Source: JAHHUH01 sp045123075
Lineage (GTDB): Bacteria > Bacillota > Negativicutes > Acidaminococcales > Acidaminococcaceae
DNA: 21,855 nt
NCBI GenBank assembly: GCA_045123075.1
Contig: JBGVIJ010000076.1
Coordinates: forward strand, 1-21,855
Direction: 5' to 3'
This document shows, piece after piece, positions 1 to 7,685 of this stretch. Positions within the stretch are counted from its first letter, which is position 1. The number at the start of each line of letters is the position of its first letter. Under the pieces are notes generated by a model that did not search any database, was not told the origin of the DNA, and saw nothing but the letters and a program-made list of their open reading frames with translations. Position numbers and translations under genes: made by a program.

Positions 1-443
1 CCACCAGTTCCTTTGAGAACTTCTACTCGTTCAATCAAAGTAACGTCAGGTAATAATCCCATATCAAAGCTTGGTCTACCTGTTGAAGTACCACTGGCAA
101 AATCCATTCTTCTACCATCTACCAAAATCAGTACTCTGGTATCACCGTTCAATGATATAGCTTTCTCCATAGCACCAGAACCTGTATCAATTACATTCGC
201 ACCAGGAACATCCTTCAAAACTTCACTTACATCTTGGTAATGGCGTTCTTCAATAGTTTTAGAATCTACTACACTAATATTTGCAGGGGTATCTACTAAT
301 TTAGTTTCAGTTCTTGCAGCAGTTACTACGTATTCGTCCAATGCGAACTCTTGCAGTTCATTGGCATATACAGGGCTGCCACCTAAATATACTGCACCAC
401 AAATCAACGCGGTCATAAGCATAGGTTTACTCATCTTTTTCAT
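1..443 (-). CDS. TonB-dependent outer-membrane receptor, N-terminal part (runs off left edge)
   Basis: The visible 147 residues begin with a signal peptide (MKKMSKP, then a hydrophobic stretch, likely cleaved after SPVYA). After a short linker containing DEYVVTAARTE comes a TonB-receptor plug domain: roughly residues 38-147, with the pattern TPANISVVDSKTIEER, then DVSEVLKDVPGANV, LVDGRRMD and ERVEVLKG. Proteins of this family import scarce nutrients such as siderophores, haem or cobalamin across the outer membrane using TonB energy. The plug alone does not tell the substrate, and the beta-barrel lies outside the window. The ATG at 443 was chosen because a GAGGAG ribosome site lies just upstream. 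The gene is divergent from a MerR-type regulator gene, and its promoter has MerR-like geometry, so that regulator probably controls it. Its presence implies a diderm cell. Confidence 0.93.
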   Translation of the reverse strand, partial: MKKMSKPMLMTALICGAVYLGGSPVYANELQEFALDEYVVTAARTETKLVDTPANISVVDSKTIEERHYQDVSEVLKDVPGANVIDTGSGAMEKAISLNGDTRVLILVDGRRMDFASGTSTGRPSFDMGLLPDVTLIERVEVLKGTG

Positions 444-506
444 ACACTTCACTCCTCATAAGTTGTGTAATGGCTTCTCAAGTCCATCACACTTTAATCT
501 ACTCTA

Positions 507-537
507 ACCTTAAGGTATATACTTACTATATAGTCAA
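507..537 (-). promoter_or_regulatory. MerR-type promoter and operator of the TonB receptor gene
   Basis: On the minus strand, TTGACT (537-532) and TAAGGT (512-507) are separated by 19 bp. This overlong spacer is the hallmark of MerR-activated promoters, and the two hexamers equal those of the classical mercury-resistance promoter. The spacer holds the dyad CTATATAGTAAGTATATAC (533-515), whose arms CTATATA and TATATAC are nearly inverted. A near-copy precedes the divergent regulator gene. Activation by that regulator is inferred from these features. Confidence 0.72.
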
Positions 538-660
538 GTGACTAAAAGACTTTTCTTTTAATGTTTTTGAGAAATATTTAGCAAAAGTTTTTCAGTTTTA
601 TAGATAACTTTACCAGAAAAAGTATGATATAATTGTTTTCGTACAATTTTTTTAATGATA

Positions 661-679
661 CTATATACTAACTATATAC
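661..679 (+). promoter_or_regulatory. Second copy of the MerR-type operator, before the regulator gene
   Basis: CTATATACTAACTATATAC matches the operator in the TonB receptor promoter at 17 of 19 positions when each is read towards its own gene. Both continue into a TTAA. It ends 20 nt before the regulator start codon. The position suggests autoregulation. The promoter hexamers here are poor: TGATAC at 656-661 and TAACAT at 681-686 with a 19-bp spacer is the best pair I see. Confidence 0.6.
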
Positions 680-699
680 TTAACATACGAGGATAAACA

Positions 700-1560
700 A
701 TGACCGAACAAGAAAAGCAATCTTATTTTACAGCAGGCGAGCTTGCCAATATTTTTGGTATTTCTAAACAGACCCTTCTCTATTACGATAGAATGGGACT
801 CTTCTCCCCTGCCTTTATAAGTGAAAATGGTTATAGACATTACTCCATTGACCAATATATGGATTTAGAAGTTATCCTGCGTTTGCGTGCCCTAAATATT
901 AGCATTGCCCTTATCAAGAAATATTTAGGTAACCGCAGCAAAGAAGACTTTGTAGATATTTTAGAAAGCAAACGCCAAGAGAGCGAAAAGATTATTAAGG
1001 AAAACCAAGAAATTTTAAAAATTGTCCAATCCTTTTCTGCTAACATCAGCGTGGAAAAAGAAATGCCTTTTAATCAACCGCTTCTCACCTGGCGTAAAGA
1101 ACGCAAGTTGTGTACTACTCCTACAACTGACGCTCACAACGGTAAAGATAGGGTTATGATTTTTACTCGTCACGCAGAACAAACCTTTGAAGATAACAAT
1201 GTTCTTGATAAAAATGTAGGCTGGATTATTGACCGCGATACTTTTTTGGCACATATGCCTATTCGCAATACTATCGCCTTTTTCTCCTACGCTCCAGATA
1301 AATACGAGGAAGCTTGCACAAACGGAAGATGCTCTGAAATTTACACACTGCCTCTTGGTTTATATGTAGAAATTTATTTTCAAGGAACATTCTACGAAAA
1401 CGCAGTACCTGTTTCCAAAGCTATCGAAGAATTTTTGCAAGCTAACAAATTACACGCAGTTGGTGATGTTTACGTACTTCCAATTGAAAACCACTTGCTC
1501 CACAATGATCCCAACAAATACATTAACAAAGTGTTCTTACAAGTTGAAAAGATGCAATAA
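700..1560 (+). CDS. MerR-family transcriptional regulator with GyrI-like effector domain
   Basis: This is a 286-residue DNA-binding regulator. The MerR winged-helix HTH spans roughly residues 9-75 (FTAGELANIFGISKQTLLYY, then DRMGLFSP and GYRHYS). It is followed by a dimerisation helix (about 80-115) and a C-terminal domain (about 140-283) resembling the GyrI-like, BmrR/BltR-type small-molecule pocket. Such regulators bend an overlong promoter into an active form when the ligand binds. The ATG at 700 follows a modest AGG-type site (CGAGGA). The gene is divergent from the TonB receptor gene, and matching operators lie before both genes, so the receptor is the likely target. Cysteines are present (such as NGRCSE), but I see no clear metal-binding CxC pattern, so an organic effector is more likely than a metal. 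Confidence 0.88.
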   Translation: MTEQEKQSYFTAGELANIFGISKQTLLYYDRMGLFSPAFISENGYRHYSIDQYMDLEVILRLRALNISIALIKKYLGNRSKEDFVDILESKRQESEKIIKENQEILKIVQSFSANISVEKEMPFNQPLLTWRKERKLCTTPTTDAHNGKDRVMIFTRHAEQTFEDNNVLDKNVGWIIDRDTFLAHMPIRNTIAFFSYAPDKYEEACTNGRCSEIYTLPLGLYVEIYFQGTFYENAVPVSKAIEEFLQANKLHAVGDVYVLPIENHLLHNDPNKYINKVFLQVEKMQ

Positions 1561-1567
1561 AAAATTA

Positions 1568-1597
1568 AGCCAGCTTCCATTACGGAAGCTGGCTTTT
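1568..1597. terminator. Bidirectional rho-independent terminator
   Basis: An 11-bp perfect stem (AGCCAGCTTCC, loop ATTAC, GGAAGCTGGCT) is followed by TTTT on the plus strand. On the minus strand it is followed by TAATTTTTTATT. It serves the converging regulator and crotonase genes. Confidence 0.92.
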
Positions 1598-1605
1598 CGT
1601 TTAAC

Positions 1606-2382
1606 TTATTTACCAGTGAATACCGGGTTACGTTTTTCTTTGAATGCAGTGATGCCTTCTTTGCAGTCTTCACTACCCATGAGCAAGGGTTGAGTGGTTT
1701 CTTCAATCATCAGAACTTCATCCAAAGTCAAAGCGGTGTTATTCAAATATTTTTTAATCAAACCAATGGAAAGCGGAGCACTTGCTGCCAAACGAGCTGC
1801 CATTGCATAAACTGCGCCTTGCAGTTCTTCTTCTTCACAAACGTGGTTTAACATACCAATTTTTTCTGCAGTTGCAGCGTCAATCAAATCAGCAGTGAAC
1901 ATTAATTCTTTTGCTTTATGTACGCCACAAGCTTTCGGCAAGAAGTACAAGCCGCCACAGTCAGGAATGAGACCAACTTTTGCAAAGCTTTGAGCGAATT
2001 TAGCTTTAGCAGTTGCATAGATTAAGTCGCAGGAGAGCATCAGGTTTACGCCTGCGCCTGCAGTTACGCCGTTAATCATGCAGATGAAGGGTTTTTCAAT
2101 GGTAGTAATACGTTTTGCAACATCACCTACTTTAGCGATGAAAGCTTTTTTATCAGCTACATTATCAATGGTTTCCAGGAAAGGCAAGTCACCGCCTGCA
2201 CAGAACGCTTTACCATTACCGGTCAATACAACGCATTTAACTTCTGCGTCAGCTTGAACTTTATCCAAAGCTTCGTGAATACCGTCAATCAAAGCATCGT
2301 TCATAGAGTTGAGGCTGGAAGGACGATTCAGAGTAATAGTTGCGATATTATTTTCTACAGCATACAATACAGCATTTTCCAT
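1606..2382 (-). CDS. Crotonase-family enoyl-CoA hydratase/isomerase, PaaG-like
   Basis: This is a full-length (258 aa) crotonase fold that acts on acyl-CoA thioesters in the cytoplasm. The oxyanion-hole segments are AFCAGGD (59-65) and NGVTAGAG (104-111). The two glutamates of classical enoyl-CoA hydratase are absent: the equivalent positions read N113 (GVNL) and F133 (AQSFAKVGLIP). Instead it has the PDCGG segment with D141, as in PaaG-type ring-opening/double-bond isomerases, whose catalytic acid is that aspartate. An enoyl-CoA isomerase-type activity is therefore more likely than hydration; the substrate is unknown. The start is supported by AAGGAG 8 nt upstream. The gene begins 16 bp after the codY stop, and that ribosome site touches the codY end, so the two are almost certainly co-transcribed. 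Confidence 0.85.
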   Translation of the reverse strand: MENAVLYAVENNIATITLNRPSSLNSMNDALIDGIHEALDKVQADAEVKCVVLTGNGKAFCAGGDLPFLETIDNVADKKAFIAKVGDVAKRITTIEKPFICMINGVTAGAGVNLMLSCDLIYATAKAKFAQSFAKVGLIPDCGGLYFLPKACGVHKAKELMFTADLIDAATAEKIGMLNHVCEEEELQGAVYAMAARLAASAPLSIGLIKKYLNNTALTLDEVLMIEETTQPLLMGSEDCKEGITAFKEKRNPVFTGK

Positions 2383-2398
2383 GTGTTACACACTCCTT

Positions 2399-3166
2399 TT
2401 AATGTTTATTAAGTTCTTCTAAGAGATATTCATTTTTAATTTTAATGAAGGTCCCTTTCATACCTAAAGAACGGGTTTCAATCAAGTCAGCGCTTTCAAA
2501 TTTACGTAGAGCATTTACAATTACAGAACGAGTAATGCCTACTCTATCTGCAATCTTGGATGCAACAAGTAAACCTTGACCGCCTTTGACTTCACCCAAA
2601 ATATTATGAATAGCTTCAAGTTCAGAATAAGACAAAGTAGAAAATGCAATTTGCACCATCAATTTTCTACGAGTCTCTTCTTGAATACGCGCTTCACGTT
2701 CGTAAAGGATTTGTACTCCCAAAACGGTTGCAGCGTATTCAGCAAGAAGCAAATCATCATCATTAAAATCACTATCAGCTTTGGAAACAATTAATGTGCC
2801 TAAACGTTCACCATTGCCAAAAATAGGAACAATAGTGGTCTTTTTAGCAGTAAACAGGCATTTTTCATTGCCTCGGAAGGTACAATTTAGGTTAAGATGA
2901 GGAATGTTAGCATAGGTTTCCTTAACACCCATCAAGAATTGTACGTATTCAGCAGGGAAATTACCATTATCCAAAACAACTTCTTTGGCAAATTTACATT
3001 TAAATTCTTCTCGCAAGGAGTAAGCTTTAATATCACCTTTATTGCCTACGATATAAATATTAGCTTCAATAAGATTGCTCATCAAATTGGCAATCTCTTG
3101 ATATTGAGCAGTATCTCTTTCTTGAAGAAGTTTGTTCAGCTTTCTAGATTTATCTAATAATTTCAT
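2399..3166 (-). CDS. codY: GTP- and branched-chain-amino-acid-sensing repressor CodY
   Basis: This 255-residue global regulator of Firmicutes represses nutrient-acquisition and biosynthesis genes when isoleucine/valine and GTP are plentiful. The N-terminal GAF-type sensor covers roughly residues 1-155. The C-terminal winged HTH is highly conserved (ASKIADRVGITRSVIVNALR, 202-221, followed by RSLGMKGTFIKI). The start follows GGGAGG. The gene lies 20 bp downstream of xerC and 16 bp upstream of a crotonase gene, so it is inside an operon. A near-consensus CodY box at the operon promoter suggests autoregulation. The protease genes hslV and hslU, usually found between xerC and codY in Bacillus, are missing here. 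Confidence 0.97.
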   Translation of the reverse strand: MKLLDKSRKLNKLLQERDTAQYQEIANLMSNLIEANIYIVGNKGDIKAYSLREEFKCKFAKEVVLDNGNFPAEYVQFLMGVKETYANIPHLNLNCTFRGNEKCLFTAKKTTIVPIFGNGERLGTLIVSKADSDFNDDDLLLAEYAATVLGVQILYEREARIQEETRRKLMVQIAFSTLSYSELEAIHNILGEVKGGQGLLVASKIADRVGITRSVIVNALRKFESADLIETRSLGMKGTFIKIKNEYLLEELNKH

Positions 3167-3186
3167 GAACTATTCCTCCCAGTTGT

Positions 3187-4095
3187 TCACGCCCTTGGAT
3201 GATTCTTCTTATAGGCAGAAGTAATTCTTTCCGTAGTTACATGAGTATAAATTTGAGTTGTAGACAAGTTCGCATGCCCCAACAATTCCTGCACCGCCCT
3301 TAAATCAGCACCGTGATCCAATAGGTGCGTTGCAAAGGTGTGACGGATGGTATGAGGGCTTACTTTTTTATTAACAGCAAGTTCAGTAATGTACTTGTCT
3401 AAGATGCGTCGTACACTTCTATCTGTTAATACTCCCCCTCGATTATTAACGAAGATAAAATTATGTACTGGTACATTATATTTTTGAATCAACTTTTCAC
3501 GAATACCATAATACTCTCTAATTGCATTACAGCAGGTCGTGCCAAGAGGAACAATGCGTTCTTTATTCCCCTTACCTAAAAGGAGAACATATTGTGCACT
3601 TAAATCAACGCGTTCTAAAGTCAAACCTACAAGTTCCGAAACACGACAACCTGTAGCATAAAGCAGTTCCAAAATAGCTTGGTCTCTTAAACCTAAGCCT
3701 TCAGTATCAGGTAATTCCAGAAGCTCGTTAATTTCTACTTCTTCTAAGAAAACTGGCAGCTTCTTTTCAAGTTTGGGAGTTTTAACTTTAGTAAAGGGAT
3801 TAGATTCTAAAATATTCTCCCTCACCATATATTTATAGAAGGAACGTAAAGCAGAGATTCTTCTGGCAATAGTTCTACGAGAATAATCCTTTTTGTTTAG
3901 CTCTGTTAAGTAGGCACGAATATCTAAGGTTCCTACTTGTTTCCAAGTAAAGTCGTCACCAAAACGCTCTAATAAAAATTCTGAAAAGCTTTTAATGTCT
4001 CTTTCGTAATTGCCTACAGTTAAAAGAGAACTACTTTTTTCTACTGTTAGATATGTGAGAAATTTTCTCATAAGATTAGCTTGGCTCTTATTCAT
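3187..4095 (-). CDS. xerC: Tyrosine recombinase XerC
   Basis: This site-specific recombinase resolves chromosome dimers at dif, normally together with XerD. At 302 aa it has the usual length, with an N-terminal SAM-like core-binding domain (about 5-95) and a C-terminal catalytic domain. All six catalytic positions are visible: R151 (ATGCRVSEL), K175 (GKGNKER), H248 and R251 (SPHTIRHTFATH), H274 (LLGHANLSTT) and the nucleophile Y283 (QIYTHV). The ATG follows GAGGAG. It is the first gene of the xerC-codY-crotonase unit, read from a promoter at 4167-4195. Its place after topA-trmFO matches the conserved Firmicute order (codV in Bacillus subtilis) and argues against a phage integrase. Confidence 0.96.
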   Translation of the reverse strand: MNKSQANLMRKFLTYLTVEKSSSLLTVGNYERDIKSFSEFLLERFGDDFTWKQVGTLDIRAYLTELNKKDYSRRTIARRISALRSFYKYMVRENILESNPFTKVKTPKLEKKLPVFLEEVEINELLELPDTEGLGLRDQAILELLYATGCRVSELVGLTLERVDLSAQYVLLLGKGNKERIVPLGTTCCNAIREYYGIREKLIQKYNVPVHNFIFVNNRGGVLTDRSVRRILDKYITELAVNKKVSPHTIRHTFATHLLDHGADLRAVQELLGHANLSTTQIYTHVTTERITSAYKKNHPRA

Positions 4096-4140
4096 TGGTA
4101 AAAACTCCTCACGCTTAACTACTAACCATAGAATTATCAG

Positions 4141-4179
4141 AATAAAACAAAAAGTGCGTTACCTAAATGATAACGCACT
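4141..4179 (-). terminator. Rho-independent terminator after trmFO
   Basis: The 9-bp perfect stem AGTGCGTTA / TAACGCACT (4179-4171 with 4161-4153) has a 9-nt loop. On the minus strand it is followed by TTTTTGTTTTATT. It separates trmFO from xerC. The -10 box of the xerC promoter lies at its loop. Confidence 0.8.
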
Positions 4180-4195
4180 CCTTTTGGGGTGTCAA
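4167..4195 (-). promoter_or_regulatory. Promoter of xerC-codY-crotonase
   Basis: Minus-strand TTGACA (4195-4190), a 17-bp spacer and TATCAT (4172-4167) form a near-perfect sigma-70/A-type promoter. Expected initiation is near 4160, about 65 nt before xerC. It overlaps the terminator hairpin so that transcripts begun here would lack its 5' arm. Confidence 0.82.
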
Positions 4196-4210
4196 TATTT
4201 TCAAAAAATT
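4196..4210. promoter_or_regulatory. Candidate CodY-binding box upstream of xerC-codY
   Basis: TATTTTCAAAAAATT matches the known palindromic CodY consensus AATTTTCWGAAAATT at 13 of 15 positions. It directly abuts the -35 hexamer of the promoter that drives codY. The surrounding DNA is AT-rich, so chance similarity is possible. The position at codY's own promoter is what makes it credible. Confidence 0.5.
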
Positions 4211-4246
4211 ATAAAATATATCGATTTTTAAGAAACACTGTAAGTT

Positions 4247-5566
4247 TTAGAGCTCATATTTAGCTTTAACTACGTCCAAAACTTCCAATGCTCTTGCTGC
4301 AATCATAGCATTCTTTTCGCGTTTTTTGCGGATGCGTTGAGTTAAAGGAGGAATCAAACCGAAGTTAATGTTCATAGGTTGGAACTCTTTAACCGCAGGA
4401 TTGCTGATATAATTTGCTAATGCACCGTGAGCAGTTTCAGCGGGAAACTCTACTGCTTCTAAGCCTAATGCTTCGCGAGCAGCGTGCAAGCCTGCCATCA
4501 AACCACTTGCTGCAGATTCTACGTAACCTTCTACGCCAGTCATTTGACCTGCAAAATAGAAACGTTTATCAGCATTCAAGTTGAATTTGTTGTTGAGCAA
4601 TTGCGGAGAGTTCATATAAGTATTTTTGTGCATTACGCCGTAACGAACGAACTCTGCGTTTTCCAAACCGGGAATCATACCAAAAACACGTTTTTGTTCA
4701 GGCCATTTAAGGTGAGTTTGGAAGCCAACAATGTTATAAAGGGAAGCTGCTGCGTTATCTTGGCGCAGTTGTACAACGGCGTAAGCTTCTTTACCGGTAC
4801 GCGGATCAACTAAACCAACAGGTTTCAAGGGACCAAAACGCATGGTGTCTTCTCCCCTGTTTGCCATTTCTTCAATGGGCATGCAAGCTTCAAAGAAAAC
4901 TTCTTTTTCGAACTCTTTTACAGGAGCAAGCTCTGCAGTTTTAAGAGCTTCCCAGAAAGCAAGGTATTCTTCCTTAGTTTCAAAGGGACAGTTCAAATAA
5001 TCTGCATCACCTTTATCGTAACGAGAAGCACGATAAACTTTATCATAGTTCAAAGAGTCTGCTGCAACGATGGGAGCAGCAGCATCGAAGAAGTAGAAGT
5101 AATCTTCGTGAAGCATTTCTTTTATATTAGCAAAGAGAGCTTCAGTAGTAAGGGGACCACTTGCCACGATAACAGTACCTTCCAAGCTGGAAAGGTCGGT
5201 TACTTCTTCGTGAACAACAGTTACCAAAGGATGGTTGCTTACGATTTCAGTAATGCTTGCAGCAAAACCTTCACGGTCAACTGCAAGAGCACCACCTGCA
5301 GGAACTTGGTGGATGTCTGCTTGTTGCATGATGAGAGAGCCAAGACGGCGCATTTCTTCTTTTAACAAGCCAACTGCATTTTCAATATTGCCTGCACGTA
5401 AGCTGTTGCTGCATACCAATTCTGCAAAGTAATTGGTTTTGTGAGCTGCACTGCTTTTTACAGGGCGCATTTCGTGCAAGATTACGGGAATACCGTGTTT
5501 AACAATTTGCCAGGTTGCTTCACTACCAGCAAGGCCGGCGCCGATTACATGTATAGGTTTATGCAT
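4247..5566 (-). CDS. trmFO: tRNA m5U54 methyltransferase TrmFO (folate/FAD-dependent)
   Basis: TrmFO methylates uridine 54 of the tRNA T-loop using methylenetetrahydrofolate and FADH2, the alternative to the SAM-dependent TrmA. The N-terminal FAD-binding motif is IGAGLAGSEA (8-17). The two conserved cysteines appear at C52 (ELVCSNSLRAGN) and C228 (FFEACMPIEEMANRGEDTMR). The family length (about 435-440 aa) fits. I use the ATG at 5566 (MHKPIHV); an in-frame GTG one codon upstream (5569) is the alternative. Ribosome-site support is weak for both, consistent with translational coupling, since the start overlaps the topA stop. Confidence 0.96.
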   Translation of the reverse strand: MHKPIHVIGAGLAGSEATWQIVKHGIPVILHEMRPVKSSAAHKTNYFAELVCSNSLRAGNIENAVGLLKEEMRRLGSLIMQQADIHQVPAGGALAVDREGFAASITEIVSNHPLVTVVHEEVTDLSSLEGTVIVASGPLTTEALFANIKEMLHEDYFYFFDAAAPIVAADSLNYDKVYRASRYDKGDADYLNCPFETKEEYLAFWEALKTAELAPVKEFEKEVFFEACMPIEEMANRGEDTMRFGPLKPVGLVDPRTGKEAYAVVQLRQDNAAASLYNIVGFQTHLKWPEQKRVFGMIPGLENAEFVRYGVMHKNTYMNSPQLLNNKFNLNADKRFYFAGQMTGVEGYVESAASGLMAGLHAAREALGLEAVEFPAETAHGALANYISNPAVKEFQPMNINFGLIPPLTQRIRKKREKNAMIAARALEVLDVVKAKYEL

Positions 5567-7673
5567 CACTTTTTTTGCTTACCTTTCTAACAGGTTTGCT
5601 GTTACTGCAATCCTGATTTATGCAATAAAGTTTTTTCTTACGAGCTTTGTCGATATGTTCAAGGAGCATACCGCCACATTTGTCGCAAGTTTTTTCGGTA
5701 GGTTTATCCCAAGACAGGAAGCTGCAACCATCACCGGTTTTGGAATAGTTTTCGCAACCATAGAAGATTTTTCTAGTCTTGGTTTTGCGTTCGATAACAT
5801 CACCTTTGCCGCATACAGGACATTTAATGCCAATCTTTTTCAAGATAGGTTTAGCATTACGGCAATCAGGGAAACCGGGGCAAGCTAAGAACTTGCCAAA
5901 GCGTCCATCCTTAATTACCATCATGCGTCCACATTTGTCGCAAGGAACATCACTAACTTCAACCGGTAATTCTACTTTACCAATAGCGTTTTCAGCTTCT
6001 TCCAAATCCTTGCTGAAAGGAACATAGAATTTGCTAATGATTTCGTTTTTATCAACGTGGTTTTCAGCAATTTCGTCAAGAGAGTTTTCCATTTCAGCAG
6101 AGAAAGGAATGTTAATCAAACCACTGAAATACTTGGTGAGCATATCTACAGTCAACAGACCAAGTTCGGTGATAACCAGTTTCTTCGCATCTTTGGCAAC
6201 GTAGCCCCTATCCAAAATAGTTTGGATGGTAGGTGCATAAGTACTGGGACGACCAATACCCTTTTCTTCCAACTCTTTAACGAGGGTTGCTTCAGTAAAA
6301 TGAGCAGGCGGTTCAGTGAAATGTTGTTCCGCAGGCATCAGTTTATGAAGCAAAAGTTCAGTGCCTGCTTCCAAGTACGGTACAGGCTTTTCTTTTTCAT
6401 CTTCAGCAGATTTACCAACCAATTGCAAATGGCCGGGGAACTTCAAGATAGCACCGCTAGCACGTAAACCATAATCACCTGCGTTAATAAGCAAGGTAGT
6501 TACATCATAAACTGCGTCACTCATTTGGCTTGCTACTGCTCTATTCCAAATAAGAGTGTAGAGTTTTAATTGGTCTTTGGTAAGATGACGGGCAACTTCA
6601 TCGGGAGTACGCAATACGCTAGTAGGACGAATTGCTTCGTGAGCGTCTTGGGCATTCTTTTTACTGCTGTAGAAGTTGGGTTTTACAGGGCAGTAATCTT
6701 TACCAAAGGTATCTACAATGTAGTTTCGAATATCATCGCGAGCAGAATCTGCAAAACGCACAGAGTCAGTACGCATATAAGTAATAAGACCAACAGAAGA
6801 TTTACCCAAGGAAACACCTTCATAAAGTTGTTGGGCAACCATCATAGTCTTTTTAGCAGTGAAGTTTAATTTTTTGTTGGCTTCTTGTTGCAGGCTGGAA
6901 GTAGTAAAAGGAGGTGCAGCATGACGCTTACGTTCCTTTTTAGTTGATTCGCCTACAATGAAGTCTGCTTTCAAGAGTGCTTCTTCAGCAGCTTTAGCTT
7001 GTTCAGCATTCTTGATTTCCAGCTTCTTACCTTTATATTTAACAGCTTCTGCTTCAAAGATAGGAGCTTTACTGTTTTCACGCAGTTTAGCGTTTAAAGT
7101 CCAGTACTCTTGAGGAATAAATTCCGCAATTTCTTTTTCCCTATCTGCAATAATCTTTACAGCTACGGATTGAACGCGACCTGCGCTCAAGCCCTTGCGA
7201 ATTTTACGCCAAAGCAACGGACTAAGTTTATAACCAACAATGCGGTCAATAATACGACGAGCTTGTTGAGCATCTACCTTTTCCATATCAATAGGGCGAG
7301 GATTTTTCAAAGCGTCCTTAATGGCAGCAGATGTAATTTCGTGAAATTCGATGCGGCATTTTTTTTCAGGCTCAATGTCCAAAAGATTAGCCAAATGCCA
7401 GCTGATTGCTTCCCCTTCACGGTCAGGGTCAGTCGCCAGAAAAACTTTGTCAGCTTTTTTTGCCAAGCTTTTAAGTTCTTTAATCAAATCACCTTTACCG
7501 CGAATGTTGATGTATTTAGGCTCAAAGTTATTTTCGATGTCTACACCAAAGGTGCTTTTAGGAAGGTCGCGCAAATGACCCATGGAAGCACGTACAGTGT
7601 AGGTCTTGCCTAGAAATTTTTCTATTGTCTTGGATTTAGTCGGAGATTCGACAATTACCAAATTTTTCGTCAT
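5559..7673 (-). CDS. topA: DNA topoisomerase I (type IA)
   Basis: TopA relaxes negative supercoils by cutting one strand through a tyrosine-phosphate link. The Toprim domain covers residues 1-115, with E9 (VESPTKSKT) and the metal triad D82/D84/E86 (TDPDREGEAI). The active-site tyrosine is Y299 (GLITYMRTDS). Three C-terminal zinc-ribbon modules follow, each with CxxC pairs, beginning CDKCGRMM, CPVCGKGD and CDKCGGML. Length (704 aa) is normal for Firmicutes. AGGGGG precedes the ATG by 8-9 nt. It lies 12 bp after dprA and overlaps trmFO, giving a dprA-topA-trmFO operon as in Bacillus (smf-topA-trmFO). Confidence 0.98.
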   Translation of the reverse strand: MTKNLVIVESPTKSKTIEKFLGKTYTVRASMGHLRDLPKSTFGVDIENNFEPKYINIRGKGDLIKELKSLAKKADKVFLATDPDREGEAISWHLANLLDIEPEKKCRIEFHEITSAAIKDALKNPRPIDMEKVDAQQARRIIDRIVGYKLSPLLWRKIRKGLSAGRVQSVAVKIIADREKEIAEFIPQEYWTLNAKLRENSKAPIFEAEAVKYKGKKLEIKNAEQAKAAEEALLKADFIVGESTKKERKRHAAPPFTTSSLQQEANKKLNFTAKKTMMVAQQLYEGVSLGKSSVGLITYMRTDSVRFADSARDDIRNYIVDTFGKDYCPVKPNFYSSKKNAQDAHEAIRPTSVLRTPDEVARHLTKDQLKLYTLIWNRAVASQMSDAVYDVTTLLINAGDYGLRASGAILKFPGHLQLVGKSAEDEKEKPVPYLEAGTELLLHKLMPAEQHFTEPPAHFTEATLVKELEEKGIGRPSTYAPTIQTILDRGYVAKDAKKLVITELGLLTVDMLTKYFSGLINIPFSAEMENSLDEIAENHVDKNEIISKFYVPFSKDLEEAENAIGKVELPVEVSDVPCDKCGRMMVIKDGRFGKFLACPGFPDCRNAKPILKKIGIKCPVCGKGDVIERKTKTRKIFYGCENYSKTGDGCSFLSWDKPTEKTCDKCGGMLLEHIDKARKKKLYCINQDCSNSKPVRKVSKKSDA

Positions 7674-7685
7674 AAAAAGTTCCCC

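Noticed and set aside
3187..4095. Possible phage integrase and attachment site
   Set aside because: The neighbours topA, trmFO and codY match the conserved chromosomal xerC position, and no phage genes, tRNA or att-like repeats are seen.
4211..4246. Riboswitch or small RNA in the trmFO-xerC intergenic region
   Set aside because: The region is explained by the terminator, promoter and CodY-like box; the remaining AT-rich bases show no structured aptamer-like pairing.
5566..5569. GTG at 5569 as the trmFO start
   Set aside because: It adds only one residue before an ATG, and family members begin close to the FAD motif, so the ATG at 5566 was preferred; the GTG is not excluded.
7110..7613. 167-codon open frame (and another at 6057-6467) opposite topA
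   Set aside because: They lie wholly inside an intact, motif-complete topA and show no ribosome site or domain.
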